A stretch of DNA of 64,000 nucleotides. It comes from Thiopseudomonas denitrificans (GTDB lineage Bacteria; Pseudomonadota; Gammaproteobacteria; Pseudomonadales; Pseudomonadaceae). Every line of letters starts with the position of its first letter. Within the stretch, counting starts at the first letter, position 1. Below are positions 1 to 9,524 of this stretch, piece by piece. A program made the position numbers and the translations under genes. The DNA lies in contig NZ_LNJZ01000008.1 of assembly GCF_002866065.1 (NCBI RefSeq), positions 1 through 64,000 on the forward strand, given 5' to 3'. Below the pieces are notes generated by a model. It was given only the letters and a program-made list of their open reading frames with translations. It was not told the origin of the DNA and did not search any database.

Positions 1-70
1 CCTGGACCACTACCAGCAGACCAAGAATCTGCTGGTCAGCTACAGCACCAGCCCACTGGGCTTCTTCTAA
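1..70 (+). CDS. Aldehyde dehydrogenase, C-terminal end only (partial)
   Basis: An open frame runs in from the left edge and stops with TAA at 68-70. The visible 22 residues (LDHYQQTKNLLVSYS then PLGFF) match the C-terminus of NAD-dependent aldehyde dehydrogenases of the ExaC/AldB type, which oxidise acetaldehyde to acetate. The next gene is an iron-dependent alcohol dehydrogenase, so the two could carry out successive steps of alcohol oxidation, but a terminator separates them. Only the tail is seen, so the exact subfamily is inferred. Confidence 0.75.
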   Translation, partial: LDHYQQTKNLLVSYSTSPLGFF

Positions 71-79
71 TGAGACAAG

Positions 80-109
80 GGAACACAGCCAGCCGCTGTG
101 TTCCTTTTT
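80..109 (+). terminator. Intrinsic terminator after the aldehyde dehydrogenase
   Basis: A perfect 9-bp stem (GGAACACAG at 80-88, CTGTGTTCC at 96-104) with a 7-nt loop is followed by TTTTT at 105-109. It lies 10 nt after the dehydrogenase stop codon. Confidence 0.85.
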
Positions 110-247
110 ATCGGCCAACGGATTTATCCGCAACCGGCATGGTCAAAAAGCAACCCGTACAGACAAGGCAGCTTCATGCCGGACCCGATAAAATCAAATT
201 TGCACCGGCAATCCAGCCACACTGTTCAACCTGTTGAGGATATTTCC

Positions 248-1399
248 ATGACCGTATCTGCTTTTTTCATGCCTTCAGTCAACCTGATTGGTGAAGGCGC
301 TGTCGAACAGGCCTGCGATCACGCCAGGCAGGCCGGCTATACCCAGTGCCTGATCGTGACCGACAAACCGCTGGTCGAGCTGGGTTATGCTGCACAACTG
401 CAATCACAACTGGCTGAGCGTGGTATCCAGTCATGCATCTATGATGGCGTACAGCCCAACCCGACCACCGGCAACGTCGAAGCCGGTCTGGCCCTGCTCA
501 AGCAAAACAACTGCGACTTCCTGATTTCACTGGGTGGCGGCTCGCCCCACGACTGCGCCAAGGGCATCGCGCTGGTCGCCAGCAACGGCGGCGACATCCG
601 CGATTACGAAGGCGTTGACCAGTCGGCCAAGCCACAGCTGCCGCTGATCTCCATCAACACCACCGCCGGTACCGCTTCGGAAATCACCCGTTTCTGCATC
701 ATCACCGACGAAAATACCCACATCAAGATGGCCATCGTCGACAAGCACGTCACCCCTGTGCTGTCAGTCAACGACCCTGCCCTGATGAAGAACATGCCTG
801 CCGGCCTGACCGCTGCCACCGGCATGGACGCACTGACCCACGCCGTGGAAGCCTATGTGTCCACCGCCGCCAACCCAATCACCGATGCCTGCGCCCTGAA
901 AGCCGTGACCCTGATTGCCAACAACCTGGTGACCGCAGTCAAGGACGGCAAGAACATGGCCGCACGCGACCAGATGGCCTACGCCCAGCTGCTGGCCGGC
1001 ATGGCCTTCAACAACGCCTCCCTCGGCTATGTACACGCCATGGCGCACCAGCTCGGCGGTTTCTACGACCTGCCACACGGCGTGTGCAATGCGGTACTGT
1101 TGCCGCACGTACAGCGCTTCAACAGCCAGGCTGCGGCCGGCCGCCTGAAGGACGTGGCCGAAGCCATGGGCATTGATGTACAAGGCCTGAGCGACGCCCA
1201 GGGCGCGGCCGTCTGCATCGAGGCCATCGAGAAAATGGCCCGCGAAGTCGGCATTCCCGCCGGTCTGCGTGATCTCAAGGTGAAGGAAGAAGACTTCGCC
1301 GAACTGGCCACCAACGCCATGAAGGACGCCTGCGGTCTGACCAACCCGATCCAGCCGACGCATGAGCAGGTGGTTGGTATTTTTGCAGCAGCCTTCTAA
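248..1399 (+). CDS. Iron-containing alcohol dehydrogenase (YiaY/ErcA type)
   Basis: A 383-residue group III alcohol dehydrogenase that interconverts alcohols and aldehydes with NAD(H). The dinucleotide-binding motif GGGSPHD is at residues 96-102. The four iron ligands of the FucO family are in place: D194 and H198 (GMDALTH), H263 and H277 (LPHGVCN). The frame stays open upstream to 98, but that part overlaps the terminator region. The ATG at 248 has GAGGA just upstream and begins with the usual [10 protein letters not shown]. Neighbouring exaC-like and ADH genes are commonly found together in Pseudomonas, where they serve short-chain alcohol oxidation. The physiological substrate is not readable from sequence. 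Confidence 0.93.
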   Translation: MTVSAFFMPSVNLIGEGAVEQACDHARQAGYTQCLIVTDKPLVELGYAAQLQSQLAERGIQSCIYDGVQPNPTTGNVEAGLALLKQNNCDFLISLGGGSPHDCAKGIALVASNGGDIRDYEGVDQSAKPQLPLISINTTAGTASEITRFCIITDENTHIKMAIVDKHVTPVLSVNDPALMKNMPAGLTAATGMDALTHAVEAYVSTAANPITDACALKAVTLIANNLVTAVKDGKNMAARDQMAYAQLLAGMAFNNASLGYVHAMAHQLGGFYDLPHGVCNAVLLPHVQRFNSQAAAGRLKDVAEAMGIDVQGLSDAQGAAVCIEAIEKMAREVGIPAGLRDLKVKEEDFAELATNAMKDACGLTNPIQPTHEQVVGIFAAAF

Positions 1400-1421
1400 T
1401 TTTTATCTATCTGTTACCAAC

Positions 1422-1452
1422 AAAACACCCGGACTTGTTCTGGGTGTTTTTA
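1422..1452 (+). terminator. Intrinsic terminator after the alcohol dehydrogenase
   Basis: AACACCC (1424-1430) pairs with GGGTGTT (1442-1448), and a T-rich tract follows. It lies about 20 nt past the stop codon. Confidence 0.85.
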
Positions 1453-1486
1453 TTTTGGTCAGAAGATTTTTGTGCTGCGGTTGATG

Positions 1487-1574
1487 GGGCTGTCCGGGGT
1501 ATTGCATCAGGCTGACGCTGGTTCGGTCCTGCGGCCCAAACCGCTAATGCCTGACGCAACACCCCGGACAGCCC
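1487..1574. repeat. Hairpin element B1: conserved core in locus-specific arms
   Basis: A 14-bp perfect inverted pair, GGGCTGTCCGGGGT at 1487-1500 and its complement at 1561-1574, encloses a second pair: GCATCAGGC at 1504-1512 against GCCTGACGC at 1549-1557 (8 of 9). The centre, 1516-1545, is an exact 30-bp reverse complement of 2031-2060. The arms are unlike those around the 2031 copy. No reading frame here looks like a gene. Confidence 0.8.
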
Positions 1575-1797
1575 AGGCCACCTGGTACGGGCGGAAGGAT
1601 TGAGCCCGCCAATCGGCGGGCTGCTGTCGCATGTGGGCGGAAAGCTTTGTAGTCAAGCCTGAAAGCTCCTCGATGCGGCGACCTGCAAAAAATGCAAAAC
1701 TCACACAAAACCTTCAGACCACCACGCGACAGCATCCCTCTATCAGCGATAGCGGGACCCATTCTCCCCACCCGCACAAGGCAGATTCGGGTGTGGA

Positions 1798-1866
1798 GAC
1801 GTTGGGAGCAGGCCTTCAGCGGTTTGGGCCGAAGGACCGAACCAGCGGCAGCCTGCTCACAACGTC
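1798..1866. repeat. Hairpin element B2 (inside tandem unit 1)
   Basis: The arm GACGTTGGGAGCAGGC (1798-1813) pairs with 1851-1866 at 15 of 16 positions. The core 1818-1847 differs by one base from the core at 2031-2060. Confidence 0.8.
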
Positions 1867-2010
1867 ACCGCACCCTGACACCGCAGTGCAAAACCCCATA
1901 CAAAACCAGCCACCCACACAAAACCCTCAGACCACCACGCGTCAGCATCCCGCTATCAGCGATAGCGGGACCCAATCCTCCCACCCGCACAAGGCAGATT
2001 CGGGTGTGGG

Positions 2011-2079
2011 GACGTTGTGGGCAGGCCTTTAGCGGTTTGGGCCGCAGGACCGAACCAGCGGCAGCCTGCTCACAACGTC
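2011..2079. repeat. Hairpin element B3 (inside tandem unit 2)
   Basis: The arm GACGTTGTGGGCAGGC (2011-2026) pairs with 2064-2079 at 15 of 16 positions. The core 2031-2060 is the exact reverse complement of the B1 core at 1516-1545. Confidence 0.8.
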
Positions 2080-2139
2080 ACCGCACCCTGGCACCGCAGT
2101 GCAAAAACACCCAAGCCGCCACAGTGCAAAACCAACAAA

Positions 2140-3612
2140 TCAAGAAGAACAGCTTAAGGGCCATCCCTGCCGCTCCGGCGCTGTCGGCCGCGCATAGCGC
2201 TCAAAACCCGGCCGGGCAACAAAGGGTTGCGACATCACCTGATGTAATTTCTGTACCGGCTGATAATCCTGCCTATGTGCCGCCTCGATGGCCTCCTGAA
2301 TCAGCGAATTGCGTAATACATATAACGGATTGACCGCCTGCATCGCCTGCTGTCGTGAATGGTTGTCACTCCCTGCCGGCATGGCCCGCGCCCACCAGTC
2401 CTGCAGCCATTGTTCCAGGTCCGCCGGTACCACACAGCTGGCGGCCAGCGGCAATAGCTGCTCAACATCATCGGCATCAGACAGTTGGCGGAAAAACCCG
2501 TTGTAATCCAGTTCGGCAGTTTGCAGGATTCGCAGCAAACGCTCGATCAGCGCCTGATCACCAGCCTCCCCGCCAACCAGGCCCAACCGTGCCCGCATCA
2601 GCCGCAGGTAAAACCCACTCTGCAACGGCTCAAATTGCGCCAACGTTTCCCGTAATGCATCCAGCTCGACCCGGCCGGTGAAGGTCTGGCCCAGAGCGGT
2701 CAGGTTCCACTCGGCCATTTCCTCCTGGCGGTTGAAAGCGTAACGCCCGCCGATGTCGGAGCTGTTGCAGACATAACCCGGCTGGTAGCGTTCGAGAAAG
2801 GCAAAAGGACCATAGTCGAGGGTTTCGCCAACAATCGACATGTTGTCGGTGTTCATCACGCCATGACAGAAACCATAGGCCTGCCAGCCGGCCAGCAGCT
2901 CGGCGGTCCGCTGGCTGATGGCGGCAAACATGGCCTGCATGGGGTTCTCCGCCGTTTGGCACTCGGGATAGTGTTGCTCCAGCACATAATCCATCAGCTG
3001 GTGCAGCTGCTCGTATTGGCGGGTGTAGTAGAAATACTCGAAATGACCGAAACGCACGTGACTGCGGGCCAATCGCAGCAAAGTGGCGGCTGTTTCGGTC
3101 AGCTCGCGGCGTACCGGCATGTCGGAGTCGACCACCGCCAGTGCGCGGGTGGTGCGGATACCCAGCGCGGCCAGGTGCTCGCTGGCCATGAATTCACGGA
3201 TGCTGCTGCGCAACACTGCACAACCGTCACCATCGCGGGAAAAAGGTGTCAACCCGGCACCCTTCAGGTGCAGGTCCCACAGCTCGCCCTTGCTGTTGCG
3301 CAGCTGCGCCAATAGCTGGCCGCGACCATCACCCAGCTGCGGTGTGTAGCCGCCAAACTGGTGGCCGGCATAAACCATGGCCAGCGGCTCTATGCCCTCG
3401 AAAACTGCCTGCCCGGCTACCAGCGCGAGAAACTCCGGCTGTTGCAACAGCTGCTGCGGCCAGTCGAGCAACGTGGCTGCTTGCGGACTGACAGCTACCA
3501 TGCGTGGCTCCGGCAATGGCCTAGGTCGTACCCGTACAGAAAAATACGCCCCCAGCCGGGCAAAGGCATCATCGGCATGCAGCTGCAGGCCGCAGAAATC
3601 CATCGTGTTCAT
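2140..3612 (-). CDS. selO: Protein adenylyltransferase SelO (YdiU family)
   Basis: A 490-residue pseudokinase-fold enzyme of the SelO/YdiU family, which transfers AMP from ATP to Ser, Thr and Tyr of target proteins and has been linked to redox stress. Family landmarks are present in order: GDGRGQLLAQL, LKGAGLTPFSRDGDG, LRSSIREFMASEHLAALGI, HGVMNTDNMSI and DYGPFAFLERY. Length agrees with bacterial members. The protein ends in CSS; this C-terminal cysteine corresponds to the selenocysteine position of eukaryotic SelO. The ATG at 3612 has AGGAGC eight bases upstream. It lies downstream of the MscS-type channel gene on the same strand, 108 nt away. The targets are unknown. Confidence 0.95.
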   Translation of the reverse strand: MNTMDFCGLQLHADDAFARLGAYFSVRVRPRPLPEPRMVAVSPQAATLLDWPQQLLQQPEFLALVAGQAVFEGIEPLAMVYAGHQFGGYTPQLGDGRGQLLAQLRNSKGELWDLHLKGAGLTPFSRDGDGCAVLRSSIREFMASEHLAALGIRTTRALAVVDSDMPVRRELTETAATLLRLARSHVRFGHFEYFYYTRQYEQLHQLMDYVLEQHYPECQTAENPMQAMFAAISQRTAELLAGWQAYGFCHGVMNTDNMSIVGETLDYGPFAFLERYQPGYVCNSSDIGGRYAFNRQEEMAEWNLTALGQTFTGRVELDALRETLAQFEPLQSGFYLRLMRARLGLVGGEAGDQALIERLLRILQTAELDYNGFFRQLSDADDVEQLLPLAASCVVPADLEQWLQDWWARAMPAGSDNHSRQQAMQAVNPLYVLRNSLIQEAIEAAHRQDYQPVQKLHQVMSQPFVARPGFERYARPTAPERQGWPLSCSS

Positions 3613-3720
3613 GCTTGCTCCTGTCGTTAGGGCACATTGTATTCGCAGGCTAACCGGCCACCTGTTCCGACGCTGTTACTCTGTCGCCTGCCCGCCGGGC
3701 ATGACGAGACAAACATCAAA

Positions 3721-6700
3721 CTAGCCGGAGTGCCGCTGTCTGGTGCTCCAGTGCGCCTCATCACCCTGCTCGTTCTTGATGAACACATCCACCTGCTTGA
3801 ATGCCATCTGGATGCCGGCCTCGCGGAAACGCTCCACCAGCCGGTTGTGCACCTCGTCAATCGAGGTGTTGCGGTCGCTGATCTCGCCGACGTGATAGCG
3901 CATCTCGTGATTGAAGCCGCTGGCACCGATCTCAAGAAACAATACCACCGGCTCCGGATCTTCGAGAATGCGCGAGTTTTCCTGCATGATCTCCAGCATC
4001 AGCCGGCGTGCCCGCTCCAGATCGACATCATAAGACAGGCTGATGTGCAGGGTGATGCGGGTCACGCTGTCGCTGAGCGACCAGTTGAGCAGGCGCTCGG
4101 TCACCAGCACCTTGTTGGGGATGATGCTTTCCTTGCGGTCGAACTCGGTGATGGTGGTGGCGCGAATGCGGATACGGCTGACGGTACCCGTCATGTCGCC
4201 GATGGTGACCAGGTCGCCGATGCGCACCGGCCGCTCGAACAGGATGATCAGGCCGGAAATGAAGTTGGCAAAGATCTCCTGCAAGCCGAAACCCAGACCC
4301 ACCGACAGCGCCGCCACCAGCCACTGCAACTTGTTCCAGCTGACGCCCAGCGCGGCCAGGGTGGTCACGATACCAATCGAGGAAATGGTATAGGACAGCA
4401 AGCGCATGGCTGCATAGGAGGTGCCCGGCGCCAGCTTGATGCGCGACAGGAACAGCACCTCAAGCAGCCCCGGCAGGTTGCGGGCCAGCATGACGGTCAT
4501 GCCGACAATGATCAGCGCGTTGAGCAGGTCGCGCAGGCTGACATCCACCGTCGGACTGTCAATGCCGCCATGCACGGCATTCTCGTAAAGCACCACGTTA
4601 TCAAGATAGGCAAACAGCGAAATGACGTCGGCCCAGACCCAGTACAGTCCGGCCACCAGCAGCAACACCAGCATCAGGCGCACCAACCTGAGCGACTGCT
4701 CGTTGACCACACTGATGTCCAGCTCTTCACCGCCGCTTTCCTGCTCTTCGGACCCTTCCTGCTGGCGCAAACGCTCGACACGCTGCCAGGCCAGCCGGCG
4801 GGCGGCAATGGCCAGGCCCCGCTCGATGGCTGCCCGCAGCAGCACCCAGACGATGACCAGCGCCAGGCTCATCAGCAAGCGCTCGCTCATTTGCAGCACG
4901 GTGTAGTAATACCCGGCAATCAGGGCCCCAACCAGCACCAGCGGCGCGGCGCCCAGCAGCAGCGCCAGCAGCTTGCCCAACAGCGGCATGCTGGTCGCGC
5001 CATACTGCTGCAGCGCGGCATTGATCAGCAGCCCGCCAAGCAGGCTCAGCCCCAGTGCCAGCACCACCACGCCCAGCACATCATCACTCAGGGCTGACAG
5101 GTTGGCCTGCGCCAGCGGTACCACCAGCGCCAGCAGCCAGACCACCAGTGCCACCCAAGCCAGCCGCTTGCGCAAAAAGGCAACCTGCACCGCCGGCCAA
5201 CCAAAGTGCAACCCGGCCACACCCTGCCGCCCGAGCAGGCGGTAGGCGACGGCAAACACCAGCCCCAGCTTGGCCGTATGCAACAGGGCGGTACCAAATT
5301 CGTAGGGCACGCCCAGGGTGTGCAGCTGCGCCAGCCAGCCTGCCGTGCTGAACCAGAGGAATGCCGGCAAGGACAGCAACAACATCGCCCCGATGGCCAT
5401 CGGCGTGAAGCGCTGCCGGTCGTTGAGATAGTGCCCGATGCGCGGGCGGGCATGCTCGATCGACTGGTACAGGCTGCGCCTTTTCCACAACACGGCCAGA
5501 CTCACCAGCAATGCCGGTAGAAACGCCAGCCAGTAATCACGCCATACCGGCCACAGCTCGCCCAGCGCGGCACCGCCATCCAGGCTCTTCCACTGTTTCT
5601 TGAGGCGTGCCGGCAGCTGCTTCAGCCAGTCACGGTCCAGCGGCTTGTTGCTGGGAATCCAGAACATGTGCTCATCCAGCAGGATGCGCAGCTGCAACGA
5701 CAGCGTCTGCAGCTGTTTCTGATTGAGCTGCACACTGATGGCCTCACTCAAATAGGCATTGAGTTCATGGTTCAGCCGCTCCATCAAACCGCTTCGCAAA
5801 CGGACCAGCTCCTGCAGTGCCTCGCGGACCTGCCCGTCCTCATCGGCCTGCCCCTGTAGCGCACGACTGACATAGTCATCCGGGCGCTGCTGGGTTTCCC
5901 GGTACTGGCGCAGCTGGAACTGGTACAGGCGGGTGTCGGCAATCTGGTCGGCAAGGGTGCGGTCGAAGCTCGGCTGGGGCAGTGCCTGCTTCTGCTGATA
6001 GAGAATCTTGGCCAGCAGCACACTACCCTGCAAGGCGGCAATCTGCTCTTCCATCGCCTGTTCCGCCTGCTGCACACTGTCCAGCTGCTGGCGCACTTCC
6101 AGGCTTTTTTGCGCCAACTGGTTGCGGCGCTCGGTGATTTCGAGCAGGTAATCGGAAATTTGCAGGTTCAGGCTGCTCTCTTTCAGCAGCAAGGTATCCT
6201 CACCGGCTTTTTCCACCTTGAGCGACTGCTCCTGTACCGCCAGCTCGGAAGCTGCCTGGCGCTTTTCGCTCAACAGACCCTGCAGGGTCGCCATGTAGTC
6301 TTCCTGGGCCTGCACCCGGGTTGCCATCAGCTCGCGGGAGCTGCTGGCCAGATCCTGCAGCACGCTGTTGTTGACCAGTTCCGCCTGGCGCAAGCTGTTG
6401 CGCACCTGCAGGGCCTCCAGTTCGGCACGCAGGGCATCGAGCCGTTCGCTGCTCAACAATGGCTTGCCGCCTTCCTTGGCCGTCTTGAGCTGGTTATTGA
6501 TTTCCTGGATACGCTTCTGGTTGGCGCTGATCTCGCTCTGGGCACGTTCCGGCCGGGTCTGCGCACGAACAATGGCGGTATTGGCCTCGTTGAGTTCGTT
6601 TTGCCAGGCGGATAGTTGACGCCCCTGCTCGGCCAGCAAGCCTTCCAGCTCGGGCAGACTGATGCTGGACGGCAATTGACGACGCTCAGCCTGCTGCAGC

Positions 6701-6978
6701 AATTGCACCAGCTCCTGGCGGTTTTTGCGGATCTGCTCGGGCGCTCCGGCAACCTGAAGTTCCAGCTGTTCCAGGCTGGCACGCGCCCGCTCTGCGTTCT
6801 CCAGCCAGCCCAGTGCCTGCTCCAGAGCCTGCTGAACCGCAAGCTGCTCGGCCTCCGGCAACTTGCGCTCGCCCAGCCCGGACAAGCTGCTTTTCAGCAG
6901 GTCTGCAGTTGGCAAGGCGACAGCAATGCCGGGCAGTCCCAGCACCATCAGCAGCCACAAAAAACGCATTAGTTTCAT
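3721..6978 (-). CDS. Large mechanosensitive channel (MscK/MscM-type, MscS family)
   Basis: A 1085-residue inner-membrane channel of the large MscS subfamily that releases solutes under hypo-osmotic stress. Residues 1-21 form a signal peptide ending near AVALP. A long periplasmic coiled-coil region (about 25-440, rich in Q, E, L and R) follows, then a series of membrane helices (about 480-870). The C-terminal MscS core contains VAALSVGLGFGLQEIFANF (pore helix TM3) and then LFERPVRIGDLVTIGDMTG and the beta domain. The architecture fits E. coli MscK (KefA) and MscM (YjeP); the sequence alone does not decide between them. It starts 46 nt after nhaP2 on the same strand, so the two are probably co-transcribed, pairing an ion antiporter with osmotic relief. 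Confidence 0.92.
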   Translation of the reverse strand: MKLMRFLWLLMVLGLPGIAVALPTADLLKSSLSGLGERKLPEAEQLAVQQALEQALGWLENAERARASLEQLELQVAGAPEQIRKNRQELVQLLQQAERRQLPSSISLPELEGLLAEQGRQLSAWQNELNEANTAIVRAQTRPERAQSEISANQKRIQEINNQLKTAKEGGKPLLSSERLDALRAELEALQVRNSLRQAELVNNSVLQDLASSSRELMATRVQAQEDYMATLQGLLSEKRQAASELAVQEQSLKVEKAGEDTLLLKESSLNLQISDYLLEITERRNQLAQKSLEVRQQLDSVQQAEQAMEEQIAALQGSVLLAKILYQQKQALPQPSFDRTLADQIADTRLYQFQLRQYRETQQRPDDYVSRALQGQADEDGQVREALQELVRLRSGLMERLNHELNAYLSEAISVQLNQKQLQTLSLQLRILLDEHMFWIPSNKPLDRDWLKQLPARLKKQWKSLDGGAALGELWPVWRDYWLAFLPALLVSLAVLWKRRSLYQSIEHARPRIGHYLNDRQRFTPMAIGAMLLLSLPAFLWFSTAGWLAQLHTLGVPYEFGTALLHTAKLGLVFAVAYRLLGRQGVAGLHFGWPAVQVAFLRKRLAWVALVVWLLALVVPLAQANLSALSDDVLGVVVLALGLSLLGGLLINAALQQYGATSMPLLGKLLALLLGAAPLVLVGALIAGYYYTVLQMSERLLMSLALVIVWVLLRAAIERGLAIAARRLAWQRVERLRQQEGSEEQESGGEELDISVVNEQSLRLVRLMLVLLLVAGLYWVWADVISLFAYLDNVVLYENAVHGGIDSPTVDVSLRDLLNALIIVGMTVMLARNLPGLLEVLFLSRIKLAPGTSYAAMRLLSYTISSIGIVTTLAALGVSWNKLQWLVAALSVGLGFGLQEIFANFISGLIILFERPVRIGDLVTIGDMTGTVSRIRIRATTITEFDRKESIIPNKVLVTERLLNWSLSDSVTRITLHISLSYDVDLERARRLMLEIMQENSRILEDPEPVVLFLEIGASGFNHEMRYHVGEISDRNTSIDEVHNRLVERFREAGIQMAFKQVDVFIKNEQGDEAHWSTRQRHSG

Positions 6979-7024
6979 AGTGCACCCATATTCGGTGTCG
7001 CGGGCGGCCTGATGTAACTACCCC

Positions 7025-8767
7025 TTAAAAACGCGGCTTGGCTGCAGCACGTTCTTCAGAAAACTTCAGACCCACTTTGCTGACCCTGTTGTTTTCCATT
7101 TCCGCCACCATCCAGGTCAGGCCCTGCCATTCGGTGTAGTCACCCACCACCACTTCGCCACCCATCGCGCTGGTGACGAAATCCGACAGGGTTTCGCCCG
7201 GCGCATGGCCATCCAGCTGCAAGCCATAGACTGCGGCGACATCACCCAGCCGTGCTGCACCTTCCAGCACAAAGTCGCCAAAGAAGCGCTGGTCCATGCC
7301 GCGTTCGGGCTCTTCGCTGAACAGGCGGCCCAGCGCTGGCAGGTCTTCCTCATGGCCAATCACGCACAGGATATCGTCATTTTCCAGACGGGTACTGCCG
7401 GTCGGGTGCAACAGATGATTGTTGCGGAACAAGGCGGCAATCCGCGTGCCGGCCGGCATTTTCAGCTCACGCAGCTGGGCACCGATACACCATTTGTCCT
7501 TGCGCAGCCGGTAGACAAACAGCTCCCACTGGCTGGTCGGGTAAATTTCCAGCCCGGCACGGGAAATCGGCTCTGGCGCAGGCGGCACCTCGACCCGGGC
7601 CTTGCGGGCGGCAAACGGCAGGGTCGAGCCCTGCAGAATCAGCGACACCAGCACGATGAAGAAAGCCACGTTGAAGAACAGCTGCGCATTGGGCAGGCCA
7701 TACACCAGCGGGAATACCGCAAGAATGACCGGCACCGCACCACGCAGGCCGATCCAGGAGATAAACATCCGCTCGCGCAGGTTGAAACCACGAAACGGCA
7801 GCAGGCCGGCAAACACCGCCACCGGACGCGCCACCAGAATCATCCACAGTGACAACAACAGCGCGGGTATGGCAATCGGTAACAGCTCGTGCGGCGTCAG
7901 CAACAGGCCAAGCACCAGGAACATGCCGATCTGGCTGAGCCAGGCCAGGCCGTCAAACATGTGCAGGATGCCGTGGCGACTGCGGATCGGGCGGTTACCC
8001 AGCACCATGCCGAGAATGTACACGGACAGGATGCCGCTACCGCCGATCTGACCGGCAATGGCATAAATCATGATGGCGCCACTGACTGCCAGTAATGAAT
8101 ACAGGCCGTCGGCCACAGTCAGGCGGTTGATCATCTGCAGCAGCAACCAGCCACCGCTGACACCCAAAATGGCACCCAGACCAAACTGCTGGATCAGGCT
8201 GGTGACAAAACTCAGGCCAAAGCTGCTCTGGCCGTCCAGCAACATGCCGATCAGGGTCACAGTGAGGAACATCGCCATCGGGTCGTTACTGCCCGATTCG
8301 ATCTCAAGGGTGGCACCGACCCGGTCATTAAGGCCCTTGCCGTTGAGCAGGTTGAACACCACAGCCGCGTCGGTAGAGCCGACAATCGAGCCGATCAACA
8401 TGCCTTCGAGCAAGGTCAGGTTGAACAGCCACGCCGCCGCCACACCGGTCAGGACGGCGGTGGCTATCACGCCGAAAGTGGCCAGCGACAGGGCCGGCCA
8501 TAGCGCCACGCGGAAGGTTGCCACCCGGGTGCGCATGCCGCCATCCAGCAGGATCACCGCCAGCGCCAGGTTACTGACGACATAGGTGAGCGAGTAATCA
8601 TCAAATGCTATGCCGCCGATGCCGTCGGTGCCGGCCATCATGCCGACACCCATGAAAATCACTAGGATGGGAATCCCGATGCGCGACGACACGGCGCTGA
8701 CCAGAATACTGACAGCAACCAATAAACCGCCTACAAAAAACAAACTATTGGTTACAGAAAGGTCCAA
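7025..8767 (-). CDS. nhaP2: K+/H+ antiporter NhaP2 (CvrA)
   Basis: A 580-residue CPA1 antiporter that exchanges cytoplasmic K+ (or Na+) for H+ across the inner membrane. The membrane part (about 1-390) keeps family signatures such as [27 protein letters not shown] and [14 protein letters not shown], whose acidic residues (ESGSND) belong to the ion site. A soluble tail (about 400-575) contains a TrkA-C-like segment ([16 protein letters not shown]) and a CorC/HlyC-like end. The start codon is TTG at 8767, with AGGGAG eight bases upstream; no ATG lies nearby and the N-terminus aligns with E. coli NhaP2. The mscK-like gene follows. Confidence 0.94.
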   Translation of the reverse strand: MDLSVTNSLFFVGGLLVAVSILVSAVSSRIGIPILVIFMGVGMMAGTDGIGGIAFDDYSLTYVVSNLALAVILLDGGMRTRVATFRVALWPALSLATFGVIATAVLTGVAAAWLFNLTLLEGMLIGSIVGSTDAAVVFNLLNGKGLNDRVGATLEIESGSNDPMAMFLTVTLIGMLLDGQSSFGLSFVTSLIQQFGLGAILGVSGGWLLLQMINRLTVADGLYSLLAVSGAIMIYAIAGQIGGSGILSVYILGMVLGNRPIRSRHGILHMFDGLAWLSQIGMFLVLGLLLTPHELLPIAIPALLLSLWMILVARPVAVFAGLLPFRGFNLRERMFISWIGLRGAVPVILAVFPLVYGLPNAQLFFNVAFFIVLVSLILQGSTLPFAARKARVEVPPAPEPISRAGLEIYPTSQWELFVYRLRKDKWCIGAQLRELKMPAGTRIAALFRNNHLLHPTGSTRLENDDILCVIGHEEDLPALGRLFSEEPERGMDQRFFGDFVLEGAARLGDVAAVYGLQLDGHAPGETLSDFVTSAMGGEVVVGDYTEWQGLTWMVAEMENNRVSKVGLKFSEERAAAKPRF

Positions 8768-8913
8768 AACCCGACTCCCTGTTAAAAATAAAGCGAATAA
8801 AGGATTCTACCTTATGGAAAAAAGTTTTTAAGAAAATTAACCGGCCAGTAACAAAATTTTCTGCACGGCGTTCGCTATACTGTGCTCCGTTCATTCACCT
8901 ACAGGCTGTTTGC

Positions 8914-9369
8914 ATGCATTGCGCGACTTCTCATCTGGCCGGCGTCTTTGCCAGCGACATTCCCCTTAGCCAGGCCATGGGCGTGCAGGTTCTCTCCTGG
9001 CAGGAACGCCGGCTGCAGCTGCAGTTTCCTCTGACGCCCAACATCAACCACCAGGCCAGCATGTTCGGCGGCAGCCTGTACTGCGCCGCAGTGCTGGCCG
9101 GCTGGGGCTGGTTGCATCTGGCGCTGCGCGATGAAGGCATCGACACCACACATATCGTGGTGCAGTCCGGCACCATCAGCTACCCGCTGCCGGTGTTTGC
9201 CGACCCGGTCATTGCCGTATGTGATGCGCCGGATGACAAGGCCTGGCAGCGTTTTCTCACCACCTGGCACAAGCACGGCAAGGCCCGGCTACAAGTCACC
9301 AGCCGGGTGCTGACCGAGGTCGGCTCTGACGGAGCCGTATTGACGGGGCAGTTTGTATTGCACAGCTGA
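8914..9369 (+). CDS. Hotdog-fold thioesterase of the YiiD C-terminal type
   Basis: A 151-residue protein resembling the thioesterase domain at the C-terminus of YiiD-like proteins. The segment NINHQASMFGGSLYCAAVLAGWGWLHL is the helix and loop of that family and carries its active-site region; the strand VVQSGTISYPLPV follows. It presumably hydrolyses an acyl-CoA or related thioester, substrate unknown. The acetyltransferase domain found in YiiD is absent. The ATG at 8914 follows ACAGG. A TATACT hexamer at 8876-8881 could be a -10 box, but I see no good -35 partner. Confidence 0.8.
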   Translation: MHCATSHLAGVFASDIPLSQAMGVQVLSWQERRLQLQFPLTPNINHQASMFGGSLYCAAVLAGWGWLHLALRDEGIDTTHIVVQSGTISYPLPVFADPVIAVCDAPDDKAWQRFLTTWHKHGKARLQVTSRVLTEVGSDGAVLTGQFVLHS

Positions 9370-9374
9370 TGCAG

Positions 9375-9449
9375 GTCCGGATTTATCCGGACAAACCCGG
9401 CAACGCCGGGCCACGTGGATGTGTGTGCGAATAAATTCGCACCTACACA
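9375..9449. repeat. Pair of short dispersed palindromes
   Basis: GTCCGGATTTATCCGGAC (9375-9392), a CCCGG/CCGGG hairpin (9396-9410) and GTGCGAATAAATTCGCAC (9425-9442) followed by CTACA. The same two palindrome types recur at 10.8, 39.1 and 61.6 kb. They resemble REP-type intergenic elements. Confidence 0.8.
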
Positions 9450-9524
9450 GTATTTGCGCACCCCATACCCCGATCATGCAGACTTCAGGCTTTCCAGACA
9501 GCACCAATCAAACACGAGACAACC

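Larger units (their letters stand above)
1701..2110. repeat. Two tandem copies of a 213-bp non-coding repeat
   Basis: Unit 1 (about 1701-1897) and unit 2 (about 1914-2110) align at a constant offset of 213 bp with few mismatches; for example CCGCAGTGCAAAA begins at 1881 and at 2094. Each unit holds a hairpin around TATCAGCGATA (perfect 9-bp stem at 1949-1957/1961-1969 in unit 2, one mismatch in unit 1) and one copy of the B-type hairpin element. The open frames crossing the block are rich in P, T, R and H, resemble no known protein and drift between the copies, so I read the block as non-coding. Confidence 0.85.

Noticed and set aside
1631..2333. Two long plus-strand open frames (133 and 213 codons) in the repeat block
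   Set aside because: They cross tandem repeats and hairpins, lack ribosome sites and family resemblance, and the second runs antisense into selO.
3637..5097. 486-codon plus-strand open frame opposite the mechanosensitive channel gene
   Set aside because: It has a His/Gln-rich composition typical of the antisense frame of a GC-rich gene; the minus-strand gene has clear domains and codon use.
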